64,000 nucleotides of DNA from Tessaracoccus sp. (GTDB lineage Bacteria; Actinomycetota; Actinomycetes; Propionibacteriales; Propionibacteriaceae), in assembly GCF_016714275.1 (NCBI RefSeq), contig NZ_JADJNP010000002.1, forward strand, positions 248,001-312,000. Direction: 5' to 3'. Under the pieces are notes generated by a model. That model was not told the origin of the DNA and did no database searches. It worked only from the letters and a program-made list of their open reading frames with translations. Shown piece after piece: positions 10,501 through 17,688 of this stretch. The first letter of the stretch is position 1. Each line of letters opens with the position of its first letter. The position numbers and the translations under genes were made by a program.

Positions 10501-12229
10501 CGAACGGCGGGGTCGTCAGCCTGGACGGTCCGAAGCCGTCCTCGCCGAGGGACGGATACCAAGAGAACGCGTCGGCCTCGGCGACGAGGACATCGGCGTG
10601 GCCGTCGCCTGTGAGGTCCGCGAAGCGCAGCGCAGGGTCGGCCCAGGACACGTTCGGCAACGAGCGGAACTCCCGATGCGGCGCCCAGGCGGCGTCGTCG
10701 GTGCGCTCAAAGAAGCCGGGGTCCGGGCCGTCGAGGGCGACCAGGTCGAGGAGGCCGTCGCCCGCGAGGTCGAGCAGGCGACGCCCCTCGCGCAGGCCCC
10801 CGTTGGGCCGGGCTGCCACGAGTTCGAGCGGGCCGAAAGCACCGCCGCCGCGGTTGCGCTTGTACCACCACTCGCCCGCCAGCTCGGTGAGCACGCCGGA
10901 CAGCCCCTCCCCGTCGAGGTCGACCCACTCGTACCCGATCCCCAACCCGACGGGGAGGTTGGCGACGCTGTCCGCGTCGAGGGTCCGCACCTGGACGTCG
11001 CGCATAGGGGCGCTGTAACGGAACGTGACCGGCGGCATCGACTGCCGCACGTACCTCGTGTCCTGGCCGTCCCGGACGAAGCCGTGGACGGTCGCCGAGG
11101 TGAGCAGGGAGCAGGAGGGGGCGTCCTCCCCGCGGGTGTCGGCGTAGCCGAGTTCGAGCGCCTTGACCAGGCAGGGCTCGCTGCCGAGCTCCGGGAGGCG
11201 ATGGAACATGAGCACGCGCTGGCATCGTCGGTAGGTGCGGATCTCGAACCCCGCGCGGTAGGTCGAGAACGGGTCCGGCCGGACCGCCCACTCGTCGCCA
11301 CCGTCGAGCGCAGCCTCGACGCAGCGCAACTGTGCGTCCGCGGCGCGGGCGGGGTCGAGCGGCAGGTCCTCGTAGCGCCGGTCGCCGTAGTCGAAGACCA
11401 GCTCGAACAGCCAGTCGTCGCGCCACTCGTCGCCCCGGGTCTGGTGGAGGCGGGACACGACGTTGCCGTATCGGACCGAGGTCAGGTACCGCTGGGTGGT
11501 GCGCGCGGCGGGCGCCCGGTGGCGCTCGTGGGCCTGGCCGAGATCGACGCCGGCGTCGTCGTCTGCCGTGTACGCGTACTGCATGCCGTTGCCCAGGTCG
11601 TCGTACGACTCGCACAGCAACCAGGTGAAGATGCGCACCGGGTCGGCGGGATCGACGATGCGGGAGCCCGCGTCGCGGCCGTAGAGCGAGGTCACGTTCT
11701 CGCGGGTGATGGTGCGCCAGTGCGTGTCGGCGGGGTCCTCGCGGTTGACCCACCGCTCGATGCGGGCGAAGAGCCCCTCGGTGCGCGGACGATAGCGGAC
11801 GACGCGGTACGCGCCTCGGTCGTCCTCGTCGGGCACCGGCCTGCCTTCGCCGTCGACCACGACCGCCCCTTCGTCATCGAGCAGGACGGCGGGCACAAGG
11901 TCCTCGGCGCCGGAGAGCACGAAAACATCGGAGGAGGCGGCGTCGTCATAGCGCGGCAAGCCCTTGTCGGTCTTGCGCGCGATGGCCGGAAGCCCGAGGC
12001 TCCAACCCAGTCCGAAGGCGCCGTTGCCCGAGCCGGAGTCATAGGACAACGCGAGCGGGGGCTGAAGGCCGGCGCGCCCGGGGCTGACCGGCAGCGGCAC
12101 CGTGAACCCGCCGGTACCCGTGACGGCGCCCGCGACGAACTTCTCCCCGATCCCCCGGATCGCGCCGCCACCCTTCGGGAGCGAGATCGACGGCGCCGCC
12201 CGAACGCCTGCGTTGTCCAGCTTGTCCAT
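4529..12229 (-). CDS. TcB-TcC fusion: SpvB/TcdB toxin cocoon with Rhs repeats and variable C-terminal payload
   Basis: This 2566-residue protein has the layout of TcB and TcC joined in one chain. Residues about 38-330 are an SpvB domain (GTGGFTVPLPVSPGRAGLQP). Residues about 430-680 carry beta-propeller-type repeats with FADLTGDGHADV, LADMSGDGLADL and LADIDGSGTTDI. TcdB middle regions follow to about 1000, and Rhs/YD repeats run from about 1370 to 2230. The Rhs core RYYAPWLARW-TSCDPAG-IADGPNRY at 2193-2217, ending RDPGG at 2232, matches the C-terminal aspartyl autoprotease region of TcC. The last 334 residues (2233-2566) are the hypervariable cargo. In known systems this cocoon encloses the cleaved toxin and docks on TcA. 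There is no signal peptide, as is usual for Tc. The gene lies 84 bp downstream of the CBS-ACT gene on the same strand. Confidence 0.92.
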   Translation of the reverse strand: MDKLDNAGVRAAPSISLPKGGGAIRGIGEKFVAGAVTGTGGFTVPLPVSPGRAGLQPPLALSYDSGSGNGAFGLGWSLGLPAIARKTDKGLPRYDDAASSDVFVLSGAEDLVPAVLLDDEGAVVVDGEGRPVPDEDDRGAYRVVRYRPRTEGLFARIERWVNREDPADTHWRTITRENVTSLYGRDAGSRIVDPADPVRIFTWLLCESYDDLGNGMQYAYTADDDAGVDLGQAHERHRAPAARTTQRYLTSVRYGNVVSRLHQTRGDEWRDDWLFELVFDYGDRRYEDLPLDPARAADAQLRCVEAALDGGDEWAVRPDPFSTYRAGFEIRTYRRCQRVLMFHRLPELGSEPCLVKALELGYADTRGEDAPSCSLLTSATVHGFVRDGQDTRYVRQSMPPVTFRYSAPMRDVQVRTLDADSVANLPVGLGIGYEWVDLDGEGLSGVLTELAGEWWYKRNRGGGAFGPLELVAARPNGGLREGRRLLDLAGDGLLDLVALDGPDPGFFERTDDAAWAPHREFRSLPNVSWADPALRFADLTGDGHADVLVAEADAFSWYPSLGEDGFGPSRLTTPPFDENEGPRLVFADGTESVHLADMSGDGLADLVRIRVGEVSYWPNLGYGRFGTRVVMDDAPLFDRDGQFDPARIRLADIDGSGTTDIVYLAATGARVHLNRSGNGFAEGYLIAGFPPIDDLTSVSTVDLLGVGTSCLVWSSPLSGDERGQLRYIDLMPGGKPNLLVEIHNNLGAETLIRYAPSTRFFLDDEAAGKPWITRLPFPVHVVDRVETVDRVSGNRFVSRYEYHHGYFDGVEREFRGFARVDQYDTAEYDLLPAATNLDATSYLPPVLTRSWYHTGAHLGRDRIARLCADEYYREPGLSPEEVAVRLLDDTVLPAELTTDEEREACRALRGTLLRQETYALDGGSSAAHPYVVAESNAAVRLVQARGDNPHAVFLTHATESVTYQYERAPADPRVTHALTLAVNGFGQPTRVATVSYGRRNPDPALVPGLQGEQTRLTVAVTETAYTNPLVDAAATPDDHRLPVPWAVRGYELTGSAPSGGRFTCTELDDAVAAADELAYEAAPTSGRIEKRLIEADHTRFRADDLSGPCPWGRLEPRALQSESYRLAFTPGLLAGVYRRSAAGAVEDLLPDPAAVLGVDPGAPSAADTAGYVEIDGAWWIPSGRAFYAVDPDASAAEELAEARAHFFLPRRYRNPFHTIGTPTESTVDFDPHDLQPVASADALGNTTRAELDYRTLSPSAVTGPNGERTAVAFDALGMVVATATMGRVAGAPQGDTLGGVEPLLTEAETRAAFADPLAAPSDLLGDATTRLVYDLSAYARTRDADQPAPTGVHTLARETHASNLPAGATSRVQHAFSYSDGFGREIQKKIQAEGGRWVGSEWTEFDNKGNPVRQWEPFFSGTHRCDFDAAIGVTKRLFYDPLSRAVAVLHPNGTYSKTVFDAWRQTSFDPNDTVAAVGAETGDPRTDPDIAGLVAGYVGGLGVGWSTWWQRRQEPGTSAPERDAAAKAAAHAGTPTTTYLDALGRSFLTRAHNGSDAAGDPVLFDTRVVLDIEGNQRAVIDAAGRVVATFDHDVAGNQIHQASMEAGERWTLADAAGNPIRAWDSRGHTLTTEYDALRRPVRHLVAGAGDHSDPDTRAGAVAYQVTEYGEGLPNAEARFLRGRVHRQYDAAGVVSNTYDFKGNVVRQTRAIAPDHRAAIDWAQPQSDGARYVSVTVYDALNRPTQQVAPRRDDAAAPWDVTQPTYNEAGLLEALHVWTGLAGEPTGLIDPLVTAPSGVGVDDIDYDAKGLRTSVSYRGGVVTDYEYDPDTFRLTRLTTRRGGGGGPLQDLRYTYDPVGNVTQIRDGAQREVFFANQVASPNNSYTYDPTYRLIHAEGREHVGQANAAAGYTHDDWRRTRLAHPGDGGAMARYGESYEYDPVGNLQAMAHTSGIAGVAWRRTFAYEEPTQLDDTVGGAPRRSNRLTSSTIAGITATFSVGGDGYDPHGNLLRMPHLAEMAWDFRDRLRLTARQVVDADDVDGAARDGDRTYYVYDAGGTRVRKVTEVGGVVKEERLYLGGVEIYRRHTGQHAGLERRTLHVMDDERRIALVDLRNNVDDGAPSMLARYQLGNHLGSTTLEVDDQANLVSYEEYSPYGSTTYQAVRADIQVPAKRYRYTGKERDEESGLSYHGARYYAPWLARWTSCDPAGIADGPNRYIYCRGHPTTARDPGGAATTPTPLLNSVDDVLSFEAREAAFAAGKKLELGFDPTTKEAVAAVNGGKALPPPTGKQLEALVESGKEAAELRRAYAAAQGGLAGDELRENLRTRSQAAFDTSKDVAHFGDTSGRLVPELTLDDGTITKVDSAPGGQLKDVRTADVGVAKQPVAPANWESELVGKEAREVLDETRDLKVSNSYVGDKAGFLKESGGVAVTEVRPWTKLKQKVSAAADAVKSSKALAATGELVEKVAKSKGFKASVVVVGVLGHGVAKAAPFVGLAVGASDVASEVEQGNGRRAALSAIGMSEIPFVSQTADIGLAVEDASWAAKDILDPDQKLEDWYYRTFLK
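4532..5533 (-). other. Hypervariable effector region of the TcB-TcC protein (unrecognised domain)
   Basis: Residues 2233-2566 follow the Rhs core cleavage region directly. They are rich in Ala, Lys, Glu and Val and have no Rhs repeats. The first two thirds look like helical, charged sequence. Residues about 2476-2502 form a hydrophobic Gly/Ala/Val segment (ASVVVVGVLGHGVAKAAPF and onward), followed by an amphipathic Ala-rich region and the end DWYYRTFLK. I recognise no ADP-ribosyltransferase, deamidase, nuclease or protease motif. The hydrophobic segment could insert into a membrane or be the core of a helical domain. That it is a toxin cargo is inferred from position only. Confidence 0.6.
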
Positions 12230-12313
12230 GGGAGACCCCGGAATTCACGTACCGCAGTTCAGGGTTGGACTGTTGCACACATTATTCCGCGCGGCGGGGG
12301 CCTCGAATAGTCG

Positions 12314-12955
12314 CTATAAGTTGACGAGTCGGCCGAGGACACGCATCCCCGCGGCCTCCAGGTCGGCCTCGATGGCCTCCGTGTTCGGCGTGTTCAACCC
12401 GACGATGACCACGCTCGCGTCCAGCAGGCCGCGGTGCACGGCAAGGTGCTGGATGTTGGCGTGATGGTTCGCGGTGATCCCGGTGAGCGTGGCGAGTACG
12501 CCGGGCTGGTCTTTTGCCTCAATCGTCAGCCGGGTCCCGGGGTCGCGGAAGCCGAGGATGTCGATGAACGAGTCCAGCAGGTCCGACTCGGTGATGACGC
12601 CCACGAGCATGCCATCCTGGACGACGGGCAGGATCTCGATCTTCTCGTCGCGCATCAGCACCGCGGCCTCCTCGAGGAGCGCTTCCGGCGAGACGGTGAT
12701 GGCGGGCGCGCTCATGACCTTGCCGACCCGCAGCTTGGAGACGAGATACGTGGCCTCCTGCGCGCTCAGCGTTGTCGCCTGCGACGGGAGCGCCGCCCTG
12801 ATGTCGTTCTTGGAGATCACGCCCACGACGACGCCGTCGTCGACGACGGGCAGGTGCCGCACGCCGTGCGACGCCATCACCGCCTGGGCCTCGGGGATCG
12901 AGTTCCCCGACGTGACGGTGAACGGGTTTGCGGTCATCCGCTGAGCCACGAACAT
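12314..12955 (-). CDS. CBS-CBS-ACT domain protein (AcuB-like), last gene of the liv operon
   Basis: This 213-residue protein has two CBS domains (about 5-60 and 80-135; VMASHGVRHLPVVDDGVVVG and ILPVVQDGMLVGVITESDLL) followed by an ACT domain (about 140-213; TRLTIEAKDQPGVLATLTGI). CBS pairs usually bind adenine nucleotides or SAM, and ACT domains bind amino acids, so it looks like a cytosolic sensor with no catalytic part. It starts 4 bp after the livF stop on the same strand, so it is almost certainly cotranscribed with the transporter and could report amino acid or energy state. Length and architecture fit the AcuB-like group. The ligand and partner are not known. Confidence 0.85.
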   Translation of the reverse strand: MFVAQRMTANPFTVTSGNSIPEAQAVMASHGVRHLPVVDDGVVVGVISKNDIRAALPSQATTLSAQEATYLVSKLRVGKVMSAPAITVSPEALLEEAAVLMRDEKIEILPVVQDGMLVGVITESDLLDSFIDILGFRDPGTRLTIEAKDQPGVLATLTGITANHHANIQHLAVHRGLLDASVVIVGLNTPNTEAIEADLEAAGMRVLGRLVNL

Positions 12956-12959
12956 TTCC

Positions 12960-13658
12960 CTACCCTCCGAGGTATGCGCGCTTCACTTCGTCGGTCTGCG
13001 CCAAGGCCTTCGCCTCTCCGGACAAGACTATCGACCCGGTCTCCATCACGTACGCCAGGTCGGCTATCTGCAGCGCGATGTTCGCGTTCTGCTCGACGAG
13101 CAGGACGGTGGTGCCTGTCTTGTTGATGGCGACGATGATGTCGAAGATCTCCTGCACCAGCAGGGGCGCGAGGCCCATCGACGGCTCGTCGAGCAGAAGA
13201 ACGCTGGGCTTGGCCATCAGGGCCCTTCCCATCGCGAGCATCTGCTGCTCGCCGCCGGACAGCGTTCCTGCCAACTGCTTGCGGCGCTCCGCGAGCCGGG
13301 GGAAGCGCCCGTAGACCTCGTCGAAGTCCGCGGCGACGGCGTCCTTGCGCAGGAAGGCGCCGAGCTCGAGGTTCTCGAGCACGGTCATCTCAGGGAAGAT
13401 CCGGCGCCCCTCGGGGACCTGCGACATGCCGCGGCGCACCCGGTCCTGGGGCGACAGCTTCGTGATGTCGGCGCCGTCAAGCGTCACGGTGCCCTTGGTC
13501 GGGCGCTTCAGGCCCGACAATGTGCGCAGCGTCGTCGTCTTGCCCGCACCGTTGGCGCCGATCAACGTGACGATCTTGCCCTTCGGCACCTCGAACGAGA
13601 TGCCCTTGATGGCGTTGATGACGCCGAAGTGGACCTGCAGGTCCTTGACCTCAAGCAT
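12960..13658 (-). CDS. livF: Branched-chain amino acid ABC transporter, ATP-binding protein LivF
   Basis: This 232-residue ABC ATPase has Walker A (GANGAGKTT, about residue 33), signature LSGGEQQMLAMGRAL and Walker B SVLLLDEPSMGLAPLL. The sequence MLEVKDLQVHFGVINAIKGI and the short length are typical of LivF. It energises import together with LivG, working on the LivHM pore. Its start lies inside the end of livG (8 bp overlap), showing tight operon structure. The transported substrate is inferred as branched-chain amino acids from family and could be another amino acid, amide or urea. Confidence 0.93.
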   Translation of the reverse strand: MLEVKDLQVHFGVINAIKGISFEVPKGKIVTLIGANGAGKTTTLRTLSGLKRPTKGTVTLDGADITKLSPQDRVRRGMSQVPEGRRIFPEMTVLENLELGAFLRKDAVAADFDEVYGRFPRLAERRKQLAGTLSGGEQQMLAMGRALMAKPSVLLLDEPSMGLAPLLVQEIFDIIVAINKTGTTVLLVEQNANIALQIADLAYVMETGSIVLSGEAKALAQTDEVKRAYLGG

Positions 13659-14436
13659 GGGGCGCCTCCTCGCCGAGATAGGCCTCGATCACCTTCGGGT
13701 TGTTGCGCACCTCGTCCGGCCTGCCGGACGCGATGACGATGCCGTGATCCAGCACGTAGATCCGCTCACAGATCCGCATGACGAGGCTCATGTCGTGCTC
13801 GATCAGCAGGATCGTCAACCCGAAGTCACGGCGCAGCTGCGCGATCAGACCGGTCAGGCCCGCGGTCTCGGCGGGGTTCATGCCGGCGGCGGGCTCGTCG
13901 AGCAGCAGCAGGCGCGGCTTTGTGGCCAGCGCCCGCGCGATCTCCAGGTGGCGCTGCTCGCCGTACGAGAGGTTCCTGGCCAGCTCGTCCGCCTTGCCCG
14001 CCAACCCCATCACCTCAAGCAGCTCGAGGCTCTCCTCCCGGATCCGGCGCTCGGTGTTGCCGAACGGCGGCACGTGAAGCAGGGCGGCGACCAACGAGTA
14101 GGGCATGTTCTGCTGCAACGCGGTGGCCACGTTCTCCAACACCGTCAGGTCCTTGAAGAGCCGGATGTTCTGGAACGTGCGGCCGACGCCTGCGGCGCAG
14201 ATCTTGTTCGGCGCCATGCCGCCGATGGGCTTCGATGCGCCGTCGATCGTCAGCCGGATGTCCCCGGACGACGGCGGATACACGCCCGTCAACAGGTTGA
14301 ACAGGGTGGTCTTGCCTGCGCCGTTAGGGCCGATCAGGCCGATCAGCTCACCCTCGTCGAGATGGAGGTCGGCCTCGAACACCGCGGTAAGGCCGCCGAA
14401 GTTACGGGTCAGCTTCGAGACGTCGAGCAGGCTCAT
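13651..14436 (-). CDS. livG: Branched-chain amino acid ABC transporter, ATP-binding protein LivG
   Basis: This 261-residue ABC ATPase begins MSLLDVSKLTRNFGGLTAVF, with Walker A GPNGAGKTT, the signature LSYGEQRHLEIARAL, Walker B RLLLLDEPAAGMNPAE and the long LivG-type insertion between Walker A and the signature. The ATG at 14436 is chosen because it overlaps the livM stop as ATGA, the usual arrangement for coupled liv genes. The same frame stays open for about 148 codons upstream, but that part is antisense-like read-through of livM. The C-terminus ends in the typical IEAYLGEEA motif. Confidence 0.93.
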   Translation of the reverse strand: MSLLDVSKLTRNFGGLTAVFEADLHLDEGELIGLIGPNGAGKTTLFNLLTGVYPPSSGDIRLTIDGASKPIGGMAPNKICAAGVGRTFQNIRLFKDLTVLENVATALQQNMPYSLVAALLHVPPFGNTERRIREESLELLEVMGLAGKADELARNLSYGEQRHLEIARALATKPRLLLLDEPAAGMNPAETAGLTGLIAQLRRDFGLTILLIEHDMSLVMRICERIYVLDHGIVIASGRPDEVRNNPKVIEAYLGEEAPHA

Positions 14437-15389
14437 GGCTGTGCCCCCTTCCTCGTGAAGACTCTCCCGAGCACCGTCTGGCTGAGTTCCTTGGAGCCCA
14501 TGAGGCCGCCGGGGCGGAAGATCATGATCAGAACGAGCATCAGCGAGTACAGGATCATCCGGATGTCGGAGACCTCCTGCAGCACCGTCGAGAGGAGGGC
14601 GAGCAGGATCGCGGCGATGATCGTGCCGGACATCGAGCCGAGCCCGCCGAGGACGACGATGACCAGGATGTCGATCGACCTCAGGAAGCCGAACTGCTCC
14701 GGCTTGATGACGTAGAAGAAGCTCGCGTGGAGCGCGCCGGCGATGCCCGCGAAGAACGCACCGATGGTGAACACCTGGACCTTGGCGCGGGTCGTGTTGA
14801 TCCCGATCGCCTCGGCGGCGATCTCGTCCTCCCGGACGGCGACGGCGCGCCGGCCATGCGAGCTCTTGATGTAGTTCCACAGCACGACGAGCGTCAGCGC
14901 GGTGAGACCGAACACCCAGTTCCAGTCGGCCAGCGCCGGAACCGGCGAGAGCCCCGCCGCTCCGTTGGTGATCTCGAGGTTCAGGATGACGATGCGGATG
15001 ATCTCAGCCATGCCGAGCGTCGCGATCGCCAGGTAGTCGCCGCGCAGACGCAGCGTCGGAAGGCCGACGAGCGCGCCCACGAGCGCGGCGACGACGGCAC
15101 CGGCGGCCACACCGAGGAGGAGGCCCAGCTGCGATTCCATGTTCATGGTGATGATCGCGCAGGTGTAGGCGCCCAGCGCCATGAACCCCGCGTGACCGAG
15201 CGACAGCTGCCCGGTGAACCCGACGACCAGGTTGAGGCTGGAGGCAAGGATGATGTTGATGCAGATCAACACGATGATCGAGAAGTAGTAGTCGTTGATC
15301 ACACCCGTGTTGATGAGGATCAGGACGAGGAGATAGGAGACGGCCAGGGGCAGCGCGCGCAGCCCGATGTTCTTCCACATGGTCATCAC
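14433..15389 (-). CDS. livM: Branched-chain amino acid ABC transporter permease LivM
   Basis: This 318-residue polytopic membrane protein contains the LivM permease pattern: several hydrophobic helices, NLVVGFTGQLSLGHAGFMAL, the EAA-like loop GAFFAGIAGALHASFFYVIKP and VLGGLGSMSGTIIAAILLAL. With LivH it forms the membrane channel. The start at 15389 overlaps the livH stop by 4 bp, and the stop overlaps the livG start. The last residues form a short basic cytoplasmic tail (GRVFTRKGAQP). Confidence 0.93.
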   Translation of the reverse strand: MMTMWKNIGLRALPLAVSYLLVLILINTGVINDYYFSIIVLICINIILASSLNLVVGFTGQLSLGHAGFMALGAYTCAIITMNMESQLGLLLGVAAGAVVAALVGALVGLPTLRLRGDYLAIATLGMAEIIRIVILNLEITNGAAGLSPVPALADWNWVFGLTALTLVVLWNYIKSSHGRRAVAVREDEIAAEAIGINTTRAKVQVFTIGAFFAGIAGALHASFFYVIKPEQFGFLRSIDILVIVVLGGLGSMSGTIIAAILLALLSTVLQEVSDIRMILYSLMLVLIMIFRPGGLMGSKELSQTVLGRVFTRKGAQP

Positions 15390-16270
15390 ACCTTCTCCCT
15401 CGTGTTCTTGCCCAGAAGGCCCGTGGGCTTGACGACCAGGACGATGATCAGGATGGCGAACACGACGCCGTCGCGGAACAGCGAGTAGCCGATGCTGGAG
15501 ACCAGCGTCTCGGTGCCGCCGATGGCGAACGCGCCGATCAGGGCGCCGGGTATGATCCCGATGCCGCCGAACACGGCGGCGACGAAGGCCTTCAGGCCGT
15601 AGAGCACGCCCATCAGCGGGTTGATCGAGTTGTAGTAGGCACCCACCAGGACGCCGGCCGCGCCCGCGAGCGCCGAGCCGATCGCGAAGGTGAAGGAGAT
15701 CGTGCGGTCGACGCTGATGCCCATCAGCCGCGCGGCGTCGGGATCCTGCGAGACGGCCCTCATGGCCTTGCCCATCCTCGTCCTCTTGACGACGAACTGC
15801 AGCACGATCATCAGCAGCAAGGACACGCCGACGATGACCATCTGGAGGTTGCGGATGACGACGCCGCCTAGGTTGACCGACCCGGTCATGAACGCGGGAA
15901 GCGCCGGGTAGGCCCGCGGGTCGGCGCCGACGAAGTACATCATCGTGTACTGGATCAGCAGCGAGACGCCGATGGCGGTGATCAGCGCCGCGAGGCGGGT
16001 CGAGTTACGGAGCGGCCGGTAGGCGACGCGCTCGATCACGACGCCGAGCGTCATGCAGAGCAGCATGGCCAGCAGCAGCGACTCGAAGAACCCGAGCCGC
16101 AGCACGGACATGCTGAAGTAGCCGACGTACGCGCCCACCATGAAGACCTCGCCATGGGCGAAGTTGATGAGCTTGATGATGCCGTACACCATCGTGTAGC
16201 CCAGTGCGATGAGCGCATAGATGCTGCCCAGCGACAAGCTGTTGATCAGCTGTTGCAGGAACTCCGTCAT
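15386..16270 (-). CDS. livH: Branched-chain amino acid ABC transporter permease LivH
   Basis: This 294-residue permease begins MTEFLQQLINSLSLGSIYAL, followed by the family motif GYTMVYGIIKLINFAHGEVF and, near the end, AVFGGIGIIPGALIGAFAIGG. ATG 16270 is preferred over an upstream in-frame codon because a strong AAGGAGG lies about 8 bp before it and the protein then starts exactly at the conserved N-terminus. It follows the binding-protein gene by 73 bp, a gap that can allow higher expression of the binding protein. Its stop overlaps livM. Confidence 0.93.
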   Translation of the reverse strand: MTEFLQQLINSLSLGSIYALIALGYTMVYGIIKLINFAHGEVFMVGAYVGYFSMSVLRLGFFESLLLAMLLCMTLGVVIERVAYRPLRNSTRLAALITAIGVSLLIQYTMMYFVGADPRAYPALPAFMTGSVNLGGVVIRNLQMVIVGVSLLLMIVLQFVVKRTRMGKAMRAVSQDPDAARLMGISVDRTISFTFAIGSALAGAAGVLVGAYYNSINPLMGVLYGLKAFVAAVFGGIGIIPGALIGAFAIGGTETLVSSIGYSLFRDGVVFAILIIVLVVKPTGLLGKNTREKV

Positions 16271-16343
16271 CCGACCGCCTCCTTCCCTCGAACCGGGTGG
16301 GCCGGAAACTACCCGGCCCACCCGAACACGATCAGGTTGTTCC

Positions 16344-17534
16344 TCAGCCGATCTTCTCGCTGGTGGCCTGGACGCCGTCCTTCAGCCCGATAACGACGAT
16401 GCTCTTGACCGGGTTGTGGTGCTCATCGATGTCGAACGTGCCCGTGACGCCGACGAAGCCCTTGGTCGCCGCCATGGCCTGCTGGACGCCCACGCCGGTC
16501 TTCTCCGACGCGCGCTTGACGGCGTCGGCGACGAAGTGACCGAGGTCGAAGCCCAACGCATGGAAGCCGTTCGGCTCCGCGCCGTTGTTGGCGGCCTTGA
16601 ACGCCTCGACGAACTCGAGCACCTTCGGGTCCTCGTCGATCGACGAGTAGTGGTTGGTGAAGAAGACGTCGTTCAGCGCGGCGGCGCCGCCCAGCTCGAG
16701 CAGGGTCGGCGAGTCGAAGCCGTCAGGGCCGAGGACGGGTGCGGTGATGCTCAGCTCGCGGGCTTGCTTGATGATCAGGCCGGCCTCGTTGTAGTAGCCG
16801 GGCAGGTAGACGACGTCGAACGTCTGCCCCTTGATCCGGGTCAGGATGGAGTTGAAGTCGGTCTCGCCCGCGACGAAGGCCTCCTCCGCGACGATGGTGC
16901 CGCCCTGGTTGCCGGTGAACTCCGCGGTGAAGGCCGCGGCAAGGCCCTTGGAGTAGTCACTGGCGTTGTCCTTGAGGATGACGGCGGTCTTCGCCTGCAG
17001 GTTCTCCGCGGCAAACTTCGCCATGACGGTGCCCTGGAACGAGTCGTTGAAGCAGATGCGGAAGGCGAACTCCTGCACCGTCTTGCCGTCCCAGGTGACG
17101 TCGTCGGCGGTGGCGGAGCCAGAGACGACCGGGACCTTGTTCTTGTTGGCCACAGGAATGGTGGCCTTGAAGTTGCCGGAGGTCGCCGGGCCCATGCACG
17201 CGATGACGCCGTCCTGCGTCATCAGCTTGGTCGCAAGAGTGGTGGCCTCGGCGGCGTCGGACTTGTTGTCGTACTCGATCAACTTGACCTGCTTGCCGTC
17301 GATACCGCCGGCATCGTTGACCTGCTTGATGGCCATGTTGATGCCGAGCACGGAGGCCTGACCGTAGGTGGCGACGGCGCCGGAGAGTTCGTAGTTGAGA
17401 CCGAGCTTTATGGTGTCGCCACCATCGCCGCCGCCGGGCTGGGCGGTACCGCCGGGCTTGGCGGAGCAGCCGACGGTGCCGACGATCGCGGCAGCGGCGG
17501 TGGCGCCGAGGAGGGAACGACGGGTGAGGTTCAT
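16344..17534 (-). CDS. Branched-chain amino acid type substrate-binding lipoprotein (LivK-like)
   Basis: This 396-residue periplasmic-binding-protein family member (Peripla_BP_6) starts MNLTRRSLLGATAAAAIVGT and has a lipidation Cys at about residue 23 after a twin-arginine-like RR, so it is probably an exported, membrane-anchored receptor. The mature part reads TIKLGLNYELSGAVATYGQ and contains the usual GIDGKQVKLIEYDNKSD strand. ATG 17534 is chosen over a GTG at 17558 because it gives a clean signal peptide and a purine-rich AGAAAGAAG lies upstream. First gene of the liv operon; its own promoter should lie in 17535-17688. The true ligand cannot be told from sequence. Confidence 0.9.
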   Translation of the reverse strand: MNLTRRSLLGATAAAAIVGTVGCSAKPGGTAQPGGGDGGDTIKLGLNYELSGAVATYGQASVLGINMAIKQVNDAGGIDGKQVKLIEYDNKSDAAEATTLATKLMTQDGVIACMGPATSGNFKATIPVANKNKVPVVSGSATADDVTWDGKTVQEFAFRICFNDSFQGTVMAKFAAENLQAKTAVILKDNASDYSKGLAAAFTAEFTGNQGGTIVAEEAFVAGETDFNSILTRIKGQTFDVVYLPGYYNEAGLIIKQARELSITAPVLGPDGFDSPTLLELGGAAALNDVFFTNHYSSIDEDPKVLEFVEAFKAANNGAEPNGFHALGFDLGHFVADAVKRASEKTGVGVQQAMAATKGFVGVTGTFDIDEHHNPVKSIVVIGLKDGVQATSEKIG

Positions 17535-17688
17535 GTTCAGTGCTTCTTTCTGGGTCACGTCAGGGCCTGACCGGCAGGCCGCAATGGGCCATATCTAAGC
17601 ACCTCTCCCGCCCTATTCAGGGGTCTCCCCGCGTTTAGTACCCGAAATCGTGATGCGTTCTTTACCCTGCGCGTGGTTAGGAGCTGTC

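Noticed and set aside
4529..12229. Reading the Rhs protein as a contact-dependent or type VI polymorphic toxin
   Set aside because: The SpvB and TcdB domains and the adjacent TcA gene fit a Tc toxin; no VgrG, PAAR or adjacent small immunity gene is seen.
10214..12310. A 698-codon plus-strand open frame opposite TcB
   Set aside because: Antisense of the SpvB/TcdB region, which has clear motifs on the minus strand.
16221..17570. A 449-codon plus-strand open frame opposite livK
   Set aside because: Antisense of a clear Peripla_BP_6 gene; Asp/Val/Gly-rich translation without motifs.
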